In this document: one piece after another, positions 35,870 to 47,514 of the stretch | How the letters are laid out: every line of letters starts with the position of its first letter | Position numbering within the stretch: the first letter of the stretch is position 1 | Assembly: GCA_907163375.1 (NCBI GenBank) | Contig: CAJQUW010005729.1 | Location: 206,782-270,781, forward strand | Direction of reading: 5' to 3' | Source: Prostheceraeus crozeri | Lineage: Eukaryota > Platyhelminthes > Polycladida > Euryleptidae | DNA length: 64,000 nt | Notes under the pieces: model-generated | Seen by the model: only the letters and a program-made list of their open reading frames with translations | Database searches by the model: none | Told to the model about the DNA's origin: nothing | Program-made: the position numbers and the translations under genes

Positions 35870-37062
35870 CTTGAGATCAATTACTTACGATCAATACAAA
35901 TTTTCCGTTTTTTCAAAGAAATGAAAGAAAGCAATCCCTCCCTTCAAATTGAAATGAACCTCTGGTATTGACGAACAATGAATGGACTCAATACTGATAT
36001 GCGTGCTATGGTATAGCCTACGCCACAGAATCGTTAATATCCCGAGAGAAAGGGAGGAGAGTTAATATTCCATTGTCCATGTGATAAGTGATCCCTAAGC
36101 CATAGACATCTAGAAAACTATCTAGAATGCTAGCTGTCCATGCTCACGCTTGGAGGAGGTTCGAATCTGAATCGGTAAACCGTGTCAGAGACTCCGGTAA
36201 ATCGACTAGCCAGTTATGCAGTATGTTACACTTATGTATATACACTGTTCCATAAGTTTTGAGTCCCAAAAATTAAAAATCCAACCGATTCATTTTCCAA
36301 ATCAAATGTCTAATGCGGCCACTAAATCATCATCATTACGGAGACATGTATAAAATTTCAAAGTGCTCTGAAAGCGATTTGGTTGTTTAATAGTATTTTC
36401 ACGTCGACGAGATTTGGAAAGCAAACATTTATCTATGCATGATCTTAATCATTCACTTGTACAAGGCTTGAATGTAATGTTGACCAAATCATTCGCAATA
36501 CGCAAGAAATAGAGATGAATAAATACGATAAGCGACTAATCATAGAAATGCGATCAAATGCAATTCTTATGGATTTAGAACGATTAAACGATTAATGGTT
36601 TAATCGCTTTCCACACCTAGTTCTCACATGCCATGGATTTTATGGAATGATGATAGTAACACCAATCGAGGTCGAAGTTCTCTTTAATCAGGAAGTTACC
36701 TTCGTAGATGTCAATGTAAAGAATTGAAGATTCCCTATTTGCTCACTGAGATTGGCATGTATAGCATCCAGCAATGTAAGAAAGAAGAATAGATTGTCAA
36801 CAGAAATGAATACATGAAATAGAGATGCAGTTAACGATGCTAGTTCTCGAACTTCCATGCTATCATGTTCAGAAAACATATCATTCTAATTACCAGATCA
36901 TTTCTCATAAAGCAGCATCAAATCACTTAAAAAATAGTAATCAGTTCTAAATGTCGGGCTAAGTTGCGGGATAGTCTCCGTACAAGAAGGTGTTGAACAG
37001 ATCATAAAGTACATTAAGTAGAGTAGTAACTCAGCATTTAATAAATCCCTACTTTGTATGCA
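35870..37062. other. unannotated stretch
   Basis: No supportable gene. A B-box-like GGTTCGAATC occurs at about 36170, but no convincing A box lies at the right distance upstream. Confidence 0.4.
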
Positions 37063-37812
37063 GTTTCGATTTCATTAAATGAACTCGAGTTGAGACCCAA
37101 TACCACCTGTGAGATGTGCAGATTTTTACACTTTTAGAGATATGTACACGAATTTGACTGATAATTGTAGCAATACAGAATAAAAAATAGCATTCCACAA
37201 ATCCTCGATGTCATGACGACTTGGAGTGGTAACATAGTTTGTTAAATTAGCAATTGTCAGTTGCAATATCAGCTTCATTATAATAAGATCATCTTCTTCA
37301 ACGTGATCATATCACAAACTGCCACTGAAGAGCAAAACATCATAATCAAGGAATTCTATCACAATTAAGATGTTAATGGGTCCACATCACTTCAGATTCA
37401 AGAAATGACGCCTTTGTGAATCATGAAATTATGCCGATGAAAATCTAATAAAAAATGACATCTCAATCAAGAAGCTCTCAATAAGATGTCAACTTTTCCT
37501 TGAAGACTTGCAGAGACTTGCCTTATAATGCGTTTCATGAAATTTCCTCCATCATCAGCTTCATTTCCGCTTAATTAAGATGCTTGTTAACAAATATTCA
37601 TTCCTTTTGATATCCAATTTGTTTCATACTACTTCTAAAGTGAGCTTCATGTCGGTAGTATATAAATCTGCAAAAACGTAGCTCTTTAAAAATGCTGAAA
37701 TAATTTTTTCGACCGCAGGAAAGTAATCTCCGTAAAAACTGAATCTTCTGATATAAAAATTTTCACTGTATACAGGCACATTTTTGACTAGACACTCTAC
37801 CTATATATATAT
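37063..37812. mobile_element. partial copy of the long-inverted-repeat element
   Basis: Similar to the middle and right arm of the element at 30530-31729. It starts at TTCATTAAATGAACTCGAGTTG, passes through TGTTAAATTAGCA, GTTTCATACTACTT, GTCGGTAGTATA and GTAATCTCCG, and ends at TGACTAGACACTCTACC. The left arm is absent. Small indels are frequent, so it is old. It ends in an AT dinucleotide run (about 37801-37817). Confidence 0.7.
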
Positions 37813-37817
37813 ATACA

Positions 37818-39020
37818 TAGGTACTATATGGCACATTCTAACCGAAACGTTCCCACACCTGCAAAATGTCCGTGAAAAGGGTGACAGTTAACAAAGAGAT
37901 AAACTTATTTCTAAAACTTTTGCAAGCCTTTCAGCGTCCACGGTGCGTCGGAAACAAAATTTAGTCGAAAAAATTGACCATACGAAAGCCATACATTTTC
38001 TGAACCGAAAAAGAACGAGAAATTTGAATCCAAGCTCAGAAAAATCGTAAATTATGTCCTAACTGGCAACTGAGAAACATTCAAAATGGCGGATTTTCTA
38101 GCTCTCGATTTCCACAACCAGGTATGTGGTGACATTGTTATCACGTATTTATCCGTTAATAATATCACAAAATGTATTTGGCGTAACTAAAACATCATAC
38201 GAAATTACGGAACACGGAAAATTCACTTGTCAGTAGTATATAAAAGACCTTATCACTAAAATTAATAAAGTAAGATAAAAATATTTTTAGTCAGTCTTCT
38301 TTATCGTCTAAAAAAGTAAAAGCACAATTTAGCATCATCTTTGCTTCTTTTCTTAACCATTTGAAAGCTTTTGGCATTTTGAAGTTGTTTTTGCACTTTA
38401 GAATCCAACTCCAATGTAAATAGACTTCACAAATGGATTGAAGCGGTCACTTTTAGATAGAAAATCTTCCTATTTCATTAGCAGCATCTCTTCATGTCAA
38501 AAGCAACCTCTGCGTGCATTTGACCATTTGTGCATCAAAATTCGGAATATGTCAGAGAATTCATAGTCAAAATTTGGTGAAACAATGGAATCCTTTCTGT
38601 TGTTAAAAACCCTCTTGTTGCATCTACTAATTGCTTTTGAAAACTCTTTCAGGGAGAAAATTTATTAAATTGCCGTTTCATATACGAAAAGCCCACCCGA
38701 CATGTGAAACTGCTTTGTGATCGTCGGGTAGGCTGTGACAAACTATTAACTAACCATTCCCATTGATTCAGTGCTTGCGCACGATGACAATGTCAAAGTC
38801 ATTGAGCACTTTTCAGAAGATGTCATCTACTTGTGGGCTTTCGTCAATTTATACGAAGACAAGAATGAGTGGATGAAAAAATCGCAAATAGCTTCCAATG
38901 GGGATATAGAAGAGGACACCAAAATTTGGAGATAGACTAAACCGAGAGAAAAAGCATCAGATATTTTCTCATTTCAAGGCAAGTAACCTGGCCTGCCTGG
39001 CTAATTCACACTCTCAACAG
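37818..39020. other. unannotated stretch, one weak first-exon candidate
   Basis: No established gene. At 38086-38121 a start codon in good context (TCAAAATGGCGG) opens twelve codons reading MADFLALDFHNQ. They end exactly at CAG/GTATGT, a consensus 5' splice site. No matching acceptor exon could be identified, so this is only a note. Confidence 0.2.
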
Positions 39021-39022
39021 AT

Positions 39023-39177
39023 GGTCCGGCGGCCTTGTGGTTGCACGTCCTGCATCTCCAACGTCGCTGGTTCGAACCTACCCACGACTGATGAGGCCCA
39101 ACATGCCGAAATGTGTCTTGTGGTGGTTACAGCTGTTGAGACTTATTTTTTTCATTTGTTTGATTTGATTTTTGTGC
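39023..39177 (+). mobile_element. short tRNA-derived SINE carrying a hammerhead ribozyme
   Basis: A tRNA-like head begins about GGTCCGGCGGCC, with an A-box-like CGGCCTTGTGG (39030-39040) and a perfect B box GGTTCGAACC (39069-39078). Within and directly after the B box lies a hammerhead motif (39075-39128). A T-rich tail (TTATTTTTTTCATTTG) follows from about 39143. The head resembles that of the SINE at 8657-8888, and the body does not. It sits about 60 bases before the start of a 30-bp minisatellite. Polymerase III transcripts from this promoter would contain the ribozyme. Element limits are approximate, as no target duplication was found. Confidence 0.75.
39075..39128 (+). ncRNA. type I hammerhead ribozyme motif in a SINE
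   Basis: The universal core is complete: CTGATGA (39088-39094), GAAA (39108-39111) and a GTC cleavage triplet (39115-39117). Helix II pairs GGC (39095-39097) with GCC (39105-39107) around a seven-base loop. Helix I pairs CCACGA (39082-39087) with TTGTGG (39118-39123), six pairs including one G-T wobble. Beyond an internal loop (TAC/T), AACC (39075-39078) pairs with GGTT (39125-39128). Helix III is minimal: A-U plus one U-G wobble closing a two-base loop. Cleavage would fall after 39117. Such short helix III is known in retroelement-borne hammerheads, which tend to work as dimers or weakly as monomers. The AACC of the distal stem is part of the B box. Activity is inferred. Confidence 0.8.
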
Positions 39178-39238
39178 TGCAGTATAAACTCAACCCTTTA
39201 ACACTTAACTGAAAACATATCATTTCTCTTCGAAGGAG

Positions 39239-41607
39239 CCGATCATTATTCTGCTCCCTCTGAGGGGTCGATCGTCATTTCAGTGCTGCCTGAGGGGTCG
39301 ATCGTCATTTCAGTGCTGCCTGAGGGGTCGATCGTCATTTCAGCTCCCTCTGAGGGACCGGTCATCATTTCAGCTCATTCTGAGGGGTCGATCGTCATTT
39401 CAGTGCTGCCTCTAAGGGACCGGTCATCATTTCAGCTCATTCTGAGGGGTCGATCGTCATTTCCTCTCAGTCTGACGGGTCGATCATCATTCCAGCTCCC
39501 TCTGAGGGGTCGATCATCATTTCCTCTCATTCTGAGGGGTCGATCATCATTTCAGTGCCTTTTGATGGGTCGATCATCATTTCAGTGCCCTCTAAGGGAC
39601 CGGTCATCATTTCAGTGCTCTCTGAGGGGTCGATCGTCATTTCAGCTCATTCTGAGTGGTCGATCATCATTCCAGCTCCCTCTGAGGGGTCGATCGTCAT
39701 TTTAGTGCTGCCTGAGGGGTCGATCGTCATTTCCTCTCAGTCTGAGGGGTCGATCATCATTTCAGTGCCCTTTGATGGGTCGATCATCATTCCAGCTCCC
39801 TCTGAGGGGTCGATCATCATTTCCTCTCGTTCTGAGGGGTCAATTGTCATTTCAGTGCCCTTTGATGGGTCGATCATCATTTCAGTGCCCTACGAGTGGT
39901 CAATCATCATTTCAGTGCTCTCTGAGGGGTCGATCATCATTTCAGTGCTCTCTGAGGGGTCGATCATCATTTCAGTGCTCTCTGAGGGGTCGATCATCAT
40001 TTCAGTGCTCTCTGAGGGGGCGATCATCATTTCAGTGCTCTCTGATGGGTCGATCATCATTCCAGCTCCCTCTGAGGGGTCGATCATCATTTCAGTGCTC
40101 CCTGAGGGGTCGATCATCATTCCAGTGCTCCCTGAGGAGTCGATCATCATTTCAGTGCTCTCTGAGGGGTCGATCATCATTCCAGTGCCTCTGAGAGGTC
40201 GATCATCATTTCAGTGCTCCCTGAGGAGTCGATCATCATTTCAGTGCTCTCTGACGTTCGATCATCATTTCAGTGCTCTTTAAGGGGTCGATCATCATTT
40301 CAGTGCTCTCTGAGGGGTCGATCATCATTTCAGTGCCCTTTGATGGGTCGATCATCATTTCAGTGCCCTTTGATGGGTCGATCATCATTTCAGTGTCCTC
40401 TGAGGGACCGGTCATCATTTCAGTGTCCTCTGAGGGGGCGATCATCATTTCAGTGCTCTCTGAGGAGTCGATCATCATTTCAGTGCTCTCTGACGTTCGA
40501 TCATCATTTCAGTGCTCTCTGAGGGGTCGATCATCATTTCAGTGCCCTTTGATGGGTCGATCATCATTTCAGTGCCCTTTGATGGGTCGATCATCATTTC
40601 AGTGTCCTCTGAGGGACCGGTCATCATTTCAGTGTCCTCTGAGGGGGCGATCATCATTTCAGTGCTCTCTGAGGAGTCGATCATCATTTCAGTGCTCTCT
40701 GACGTTCGATCATCATTTCAGTGCTCTCTGAGGGGTCGATCATCATTTCGTGCCCTTTGATGGTTCGATCATCATTTCAGTGTCCTCTGAGGGGGCGATC
40801 ATCATTTCAGTGCTCTCTGAGGAGTCGATCATCATTAATTGCTCTCTGACGTTCGATCATCATTTCAGTGCTCTCTGAGGGGTCGATCATCATTTCAGTG
40901 TCCTCTGAGGGACCGGTCATCATTTCAGTGTCCTCTGAGGGGGCGATCATCATTTCAGTGCTCTCTGAGGAGTCGATCATCATTTCAGTGCTCTCTGACG
41001 TTCGATCATCATTTCAGTGCTCTCTGAGGGGTCGATCATCATTTCAGTGCCCTTTGATGGGTCGATCATCATTTCAGTGCCCTTTGATGGGTCGATCATC
41101 ATTTCAGTGTCCTCTGAGGGACCGGTCATCATTTCAGTGTCCTCTGAGGGGGCGATCATCATTTCAGTGCTCTCTGAGGAGTCGATCATCATTTCAGTGC
41201 TCTCTGACGTTCGATCATCATTTCAGTGCTCTCTGAGGGGTCGATCATCATTTCAGTGCCCTTTGATGGGTCGATCATCATTTCAGTGTCCTCTGAGGGG
41301 GCGATCATCATTTCAGTGCTCTCTGAGGAGTCGATCATCATTAATTGCTCTCTGACGTTCGATCATCATTTCAGTGCTCTCTGAGGGGTCGATCATCATT
41401 TCAGTGCCCTTTGATGGGTCGATCATCATTTCAGTGCCCTTTGATGGGTCGATCATCATTTCAGTGCTGTCTGAGGGGTCGATCATCATTTCAGTGCCTC
41501 TGAGGGGTCGATCATCATTTCAGTGCTCTCTGAGGAGTCGATCATCATTTCAGTGCTCTCTGAGGGGTCGATCATCATTTCAGTGCCCTCTGAGGGGTCG
41601 ATCATCA
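39239..41607. repeat. 30-bp minisatellite with higher-order repeats
   Basis: About 79 units based on CGATCATCATTTCAGTGC plus TCTCTGAGGGGT (30 bases), with C-to-G, CCCTTTGATG and GACCGGTC variants. Left of about 40250 the order is irregular. Between 40253 and 41361 a shortened unit with TCTGACGTTCG recurs at 40253, 40492, 40701, 40848, 40997, 41206 and 41354, giving higher-order periods of 239, 209, 147, 149, 209 and 148. Ordinary 30-base units keep frames open as GSIIISVLSE, RSSFQCSLRG or antisense MMIDPSESTE. Each short unit shifts the frame, arguing against coding. The array ends at about 41607. Confidence 0.95.
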
Positions 41608-42505
41608 CTCTGTTTCTCTCTGCATGGACTCATCGTTCCAGAGTGCTCTGAGGATGATCCCCTTCCCCCTACAAACATGATCCTTTCTATACCGATCACA
41701 AGAATTAACAGAATGAGTCTAAAAAAGCAGAATTCCGGAAAATCCGACAGATCTCTGAAATAAGAAACGTTGCTGCTCGTTAGAGAATGAGAAAACATAA
41801 TAACTGAAAATTGAAGAACAAGGATCTTCTTTAAAAGAAGAAACATCAGAGAAAGTACTGTGACATTGGATTCCAATCTGACTGCCGTAAAACAAACATC
41901 AAAGGGCTAATAAATTCCATTTGGAAAGGTATTTGGAAGGCAAGATCTCTACGACTACTTTCCACCGCGAGTATCGCAGAGAAATCAGTCATTCTTCTAT
42001 TCAGTTGCTGAAATGAAAACTATGAGCAGCCTCCCCCTTTGATCATCCTCTGATCCGTTTGAAGGATTAAACTCGAGGGAGACATTGGTTGCAACGTTTG
42101 TAAAATGATTTCCAACACGCTGGCTATTCACTGTTGAACTCAATACCACTATAATCTTGCTCACTTGAAATTGCATTGGCAAAACGCCAGCGAGATTCAT
42201 TGCTGAAGATAATCGGATTTTCTGACGTCAGTATTCAAGTCATCGAGTGAAATATTCATTCTGATGAGACTTTCACAAGAATGTCAGCTGATGTCAGAAG
42301 CTAAAAGTGTAACCAAAAAGTCTGCCATCAAATGACTGTGACGCAGAACAAAGCCATTGGACAGCTTGCCTGTGGGGAGTAAAAGTTCAACCTGCAAGTT
42401 TCGATGGAATAATGCGAGTTCCAAGTGCTTTATTATTATTCAGAAATGTGATTGAGCGAAAAACATAGAGTAGGCATGTTAGGTAGAGTGATAACTCAGC
42501 ATTTA
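41608..42505. other. unannotated stretch
   Basis: No gene or repeat recognised. Frames of up to 98 codons (41580-41876, minus strand) begin inside the minisatellite and have no known domain. Confidence 0.4.
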
Positions 42506-42508
42506 TTG

Positions 42509-43274
42509 ACCCTCAGAGACCTGAGCTTTTTCACACCCTCTGAGATCTGAGGGGGGTCCAGTGGACCCCTTTTAACATATTCTTAGTTTACCTGCTTAAA
42601 TCGATATCAAAACATTAGGAAAGTTGATTTTAAGTAAAACAATGATGTTTGCGTGTAGCAGGTCGGTATAACGAATCCCTTGAGTGACTTTCAGCCTTCT
42701 CAGTAAACACGTGCGAAAATATGGTGTTTTTGTAAGTCAACCACATTTAGTACAGCATCATTTGTACTAGGAGGCGGCTTTACGATATTTTGTGTCACCA
42801 TAAAGCCTCAGATAGTTGATTTTGATGAAATTGATTTAATTCATGCAGCTAATCCTTTCCATTTGTACATTCCTTCAAATTTATCCAAAGCTATCAGAAA
42901 TAGACCAAAATGAGTCAAAATTGCTGTACTTCTAGAACTAAAAACAGCTGTGGAGATCTCAAACTTATCACTACTGCTGTGAAAAGTTTGTCATCAAACT
43001 GGAAAGTGCTAAGTTTACTATGCCTGAAGCACAATGAGTTGTTGAAGCTACAAGAAGTCTTATCCAATGATGTCGTCGGCATTCGAGGTCATATCCACAA
43101 ATGCTTACAAAAAACAGGGATTATTCATCAGTCATTAACATAGAAAAGGAAACCATCAGCCCATCCATCTGCGCTATGTTACAGAACCGTCAACCAACAA
43201 CTTTATCGGTTGAGCAATCATTCTCTATGTTAGGGAAGTTATTGGTAAAAGATCAACCAACACTTCCGGTATGA
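42509..43274 (+). pseudogene. piggyBac-type terminal motif joined to a hAT-transposase-like C-terminal remnant
   Basis: The left edge has CCCTCAGAGACCTGAG, then CCCTCTGAGATCTGAGGG with GGTCCAGTGGACCCC: two versions of the terminal motif of the element at 11929-13811. The next 450 bases are a diverged copy of that element's right end (13370-13800, reverse complement). From about 42910 the plus strand can be read as protein: NSCGDLKLITTAVKSL, LLKLQEVLSNDVVGIRGHI and, after a shift near 43110, NRDYSSVINIEKE and TTLSVEQSFSMLGKLL, with a stop at 43272-43274. The SVExSFSM..LL end resembles the hAT C-terminal dimerisation region (family signature SxDVERSFSxYKxxL). It is degraded, with no zinc finger or catalytic core. 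The coding assignment is by pattern only. Confidence 0.5.
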
Positions 43275-45420
43275 CAACAAAGAAAAGTACTTCATAATGT
43301 GCTACAACACAAAATAAATTGTTATTCTTTAATTGGACAATGTTTCGTGCAACACCACTTTGTCCACTCTTGGTTTTGTTTTAAATTATACTTTAGGTCA
43401 TCTAAAAGCATATTTTCGTATGTTTAAAGTCATATTTCAAACTTTTTTAGGTCATAAAATATTGAGTTGACAGATCAAAGTGGCGCACGAGCAATTCTTG
43501 TTGACCACCGTCATAATCTTCGTCATGCTTTTATTCCTTTGATCTTACTTTTAGATCAAACAATCTACAAAGTCGAGGCGTCTACAAAAATCCATGAAAA
43601 ATATGAATATCACAGCCCTGTTGATGCAGTAGACAAGGTCATCAGCCCTGGCGTATTCCTCATGTCTTCTAATTTCTGGCTTCCGATTTATTCAAAATTG
43701 TGACATGGAATGTCGAAGAGACCTATCGGTTCATCCTGTTTGCCTGTCGTCTAAAGCACGCATCTATTGATATATAATTCACAATGCACTATGAGTGCAA
43801 TTACACGTGTGACTTCCGAAGACGCTGCGTATCCTTAGGGGCTTCAATGGCCTCCTATGTCTAGACAATGAAACTCGCTTGTGGCTGGAGAACATTACTC
43901 TCGATGTCCACGACTTCAAACAATATATTTCATGTCTCTTTTCTCCATCCTCATCCTTTTGTGGCTATTAAACCAGCATATTGGAAATAATGGAAGTCTA
44001 CCAATTCGTACTAAGCTGAAGAGAATTATTTGAGTCGATATCAGACAGATGAAATAAAACAGCTCTGGCATGTTATGAGAGATTGGTATTTGTATAAATA
44101 CCGAATTAATTTCGAAATTTATCAAAAATATCATAGACATTATCCGCTTATCGCTTCGCGTTTTCTTCACACACCTGCGATCAATCATAATGCCTTGATA
44201 TCATCATCCACACGGCACTGCCTTTCTTACTAATCCCTGAAGGAACGAGGGGAGATTTGTCGTTGATGAAGACTCAATAATGGCCGCCAAAAGTGAACAA
44301 GAAGATGACAGGAAGAATCCGCCTCATGTAAAATTAACGACAGGCGCTTGAAAGCTGCTTTCTTCCGCGACTTTGAAGGTCAATTGAGACGGCATGATTG
44401 AAACTAAATTGAGCGTTAAATTACCTACTATTACTATCACTGAAAACGGAGACTCTCGTGAAAATCAACCAACAAAGAGCTGAAATTGTGAGAAGAATGC
44501 AAATATTGCCTCTTCTAAATTCCCTCATATTTTGTTCCACTAAAGATTTCTCTACCATCACATTGAGAGTGAAATTAACGCAGCTCTTAAATAATGTTTG
44601 TTTAATATGACACGATGCACAAGTTTGTAGGAAAAAGAATAAATTTGATTATTTGCTTTACGAGGAGAACAATGAAATTACTTTTATAAAAACTGTTTAT
44701 TGCTCTATGACGAAAAACTAATGACAAAACGACTTCACCAGCAGCAAGAGTAGGACGAGTTATTACATTACTGTAGCTAGACAGATCGGAGTCCAGTCGG
44801 CACCTTTACTGATTTTAGCTACCTATAGTTTGAATCGATCGCATAAAAAATTATTAAACTTAGTTTACGCAAGCACGCGGACAGAACTGCAATTAACGAA
44901 CACACATTTCTAAAAAAACAAACAGATAAGAAAAACTGCGGGAATAGAATTGCATTTTCTCAATCTTATTAATGTACGTTTCTCAAAACATTACTTGTGC
45001 TTAACTTGTTGACCATTTACAGCGCTCAATTGAAAATCTATAACTCTACTTCTCTGGCATAATTTGACAAATTAATTAAGTTTTTTGATCATGCAGATTT
45101 ACAGGAACATATGAGAATAGTCTCAAATTTCAACCTCAATCTTCATGACTTAGCTATAAATAGCATAAATGAAAGCATTGTTTTTTATGCAAGATTGCTT
45201 TTAATCAGGATTTTGAAATTCTTGGTTGGTGACGGATGAATGTGCATTAATATTTCAGATGGACATGTATATGCAAGTCCATCCCTCAGCAGCCAAAGGA
45301 TCAAAATCGTATTAAAAATTACACAAGAACAGAAGAAACACCTGTTAAAAGATAGGAAGAACTAGTATGAACAGTAGGCCTAAGTTTTAACTTGGTCTTT
45401 TAATTTGTTTATCTGATTCG
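43275..45420. other. unannotated stretch
   Basis: No gene could be supported. A 78-codon plus-strand frame (43467-43703) and a 90-codon minus-strand frame (43916-44188) show no known domain. Confidence 0.4.
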
Positions 45421-46012
45421 GTTTGCTAGAAGTGTGATTAATGCGAAATCGACGGCACATCGAGGAACATATTAAGTGGGCAAAAAGGAATTCCTTATAC
45501 ATTACAGAGATAGGGAAAAAAGTCGTGCGTCGCTTGCGGATTAATGTGAATTCCAGCAAAGTGCTTCGATTGCCACAATTCCTTCAGATTCGAAGAATTC
45601 AGATCATTGCGCACAAGTTGTCTTCATAATATAGGCCTTTCCGATCATTATTAAAAAAAGTAGCTGGCGTACGAAAAATAGTTCACTTGATGATTTCACA
45701 TCCTCTCCTCGGCATTTCTCACTGTATAGTGCATACACTGAATCGAATGCTAGCCAAGATGTGTGTTTGGTGTGTGCGGAGTGATATCACAGCACGCACT
45801 CATCTCTCACTGGCTCTGGTGTCCTCTGCTGATAGCTTATTGTTTGTAATTTCCAATAGCAAGCGATGCACGAATTATCGATTCGTGAAGGAGCAATTTG
45901 TCTAATTCTGGATGTGCCATTCCGATATTAAGGTTACATATAACTCTTCCTTTCTAGGAAACCGAAGCGCGCGCAGATGAATCTAATTCTGTGGTTTTAA
46001 CATTAACTTCTA
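45421..46012 (+). repeat. dispersed repeat B, longer copy
   Basis: About 590 bases that match the reverse complement of 48308-48990 almost end to end. Landmarks are GTTTGCTAGAAGTGTGATTA near the left, AAGTCGTGCGTCGCTTGCGG, CATACACTGAATCG-type bases, ATATCACAGCACG, CTGGTGTCTC-like bases and, at the right, ACTCTTCCTTTCTAGGAAAC, GCGCGCGCAGATGAATC and TAATTCTGTGG. Only the first third is present at 14370-14615. A 62-codon frame at 45441-45629 is preserved in part in all copies but lacks a known domain. The transposon class is unresolved; the CCACAGAATTA-like terminus could be a terminal repeat. Confidence 0.75.
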
Positions 46013-47514
46013 GGGTTCATCTAACCTACAAATACTATATTGATCACGTGCTGTGTTCAATTTCTCAATCTTGGATCTTTACTAATAGGGTATAGTGCCC
46101 AGATTGATACAAGATACAACCTTGTTCAATGTATTTACGTCTGTTGTAAGAAAACTTTTTAAGATAGGAGAACATGAATTGCAAGACGTTTAACTGATTT
46201 ATCTTCACTGTCATATCTAATTATGGATCTACGGATTTATGCCATTGACTCAGAAGCAAATTCATGGTACGAGTAAAAGAATCACATCGTCTATGATGAT
46301 ACTTTTTACTACTCGTTTTACGTCCATTATCCATTCCGAGTTATGAGATTAAAGTGCCTTTGAAATATATCTTAACTAACATTGCAATTAAGGTAGCAGT
46401 TCCTTGCTTGACTAATATTAGAGAATGAGGATGAGGAGTAAGAGGAAACTTTGTCGGACGAAGTTTGTGACAAAACAAAGTTCTTGAGCACTGTCGTTGT
46501 TGAGCAGCATTAAATGAGAGAGTGAGGGATCAGTTTCAAGATTGACAGCAGGAGGTCAACAGCACTTTGATGAGACACAGTGCTTTGATAGTTTGAAATA
46601 CCGCAGAGTCAGGTAGAATGCCTATTCCTTAATACTTATGCGATCATTTGTCTGTTTGTACAACTTGATGGACGTCTCTGCCTTTAAAGCATTTTGAACT
46701 TTCAAGGACTTGTTGAAGCATCGTGCAAATGTGACATGATTTAACGATTGGATTGCGGACTTTATTAAGTCTTAGAATAGAGCATGCGATAGTCAGTTGA
46801 AAGCTTATGTCAGTTTAAATTGCAATGCGTGCCAAACTATGTTCAATTAGAAAGTTTTAAAGAACTGAATTGCGAAAGAACTTGTGGAATGCTGTCATCA
46901 TTTCTTAACAATTCAACGGTTAGAATTCTTTGAGCTCATGAAATTCGATCCAATCAGAAGAACTTTTTGTTACATTTTCAATTTTTTAAAACATGAAAGA
47001 AATACACGACATACACGCACGTATATATAAATTTCATAGATGATGAATGACTACTCTTCCTTTTAATTGTTCATGCATAAATGATGTGGATAGCCAATTA
47101 CATTGAGTATCCCATCTGAATTGTTAATTGTTTTCTGTAAAAGGCCTGTAAATGAAACCTTTTGAAAATTACGGATTTATCATAAATATGTAAACCGATG
47201 CATTTCCTGAAGTTGAGAAAAAAAATTGATGATGAAAACTTGATAATTCAAGTTCACGACAGATAATTTTAGGCCAAATCACAATTGCCACGACTTCAGA
47301 ATTTCGAAATCTCGTGGTGAATCTCACATAGTTGACCAGTCGTCGGGAGATCATTTTGATTAACAAGAGTGCGTTAGAGAAAACTCCCCAAGTTTAGGTC
47401 GATGATTTCTTAAAAGTTAAGTAAAAAGTTTAACAGGTCAGACGGGCCTTCGGCGTCCAGCGACTTCGAAACGGTCGATAGGTTACCATCGATAGGTTAC
47501 GGTCGATAGGGCAG
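46013..47514. other. unannotated AT-rich stretch
   Basis: No gene recognised. Three short GGTCGATAGGTTAC-like words occur in tandem at 47474-47510, just before the truncated hAT-type copy. Confidence 0.4.

Noticed and set aside
36150..36230. Third tRNA-derived SINE from the B-box-like GGTTCGAATC
   Set aside because: No acceptable A box at the required distance and no recognisable tail.
39283..41763. Several 60-242-codon frames (GSIIISVLSE and RSSFQCSLRG repeats) as genes
   Set aside because: They are products of the 30-bp minisatellite, and the 29-base units shift the frame repeatedly.
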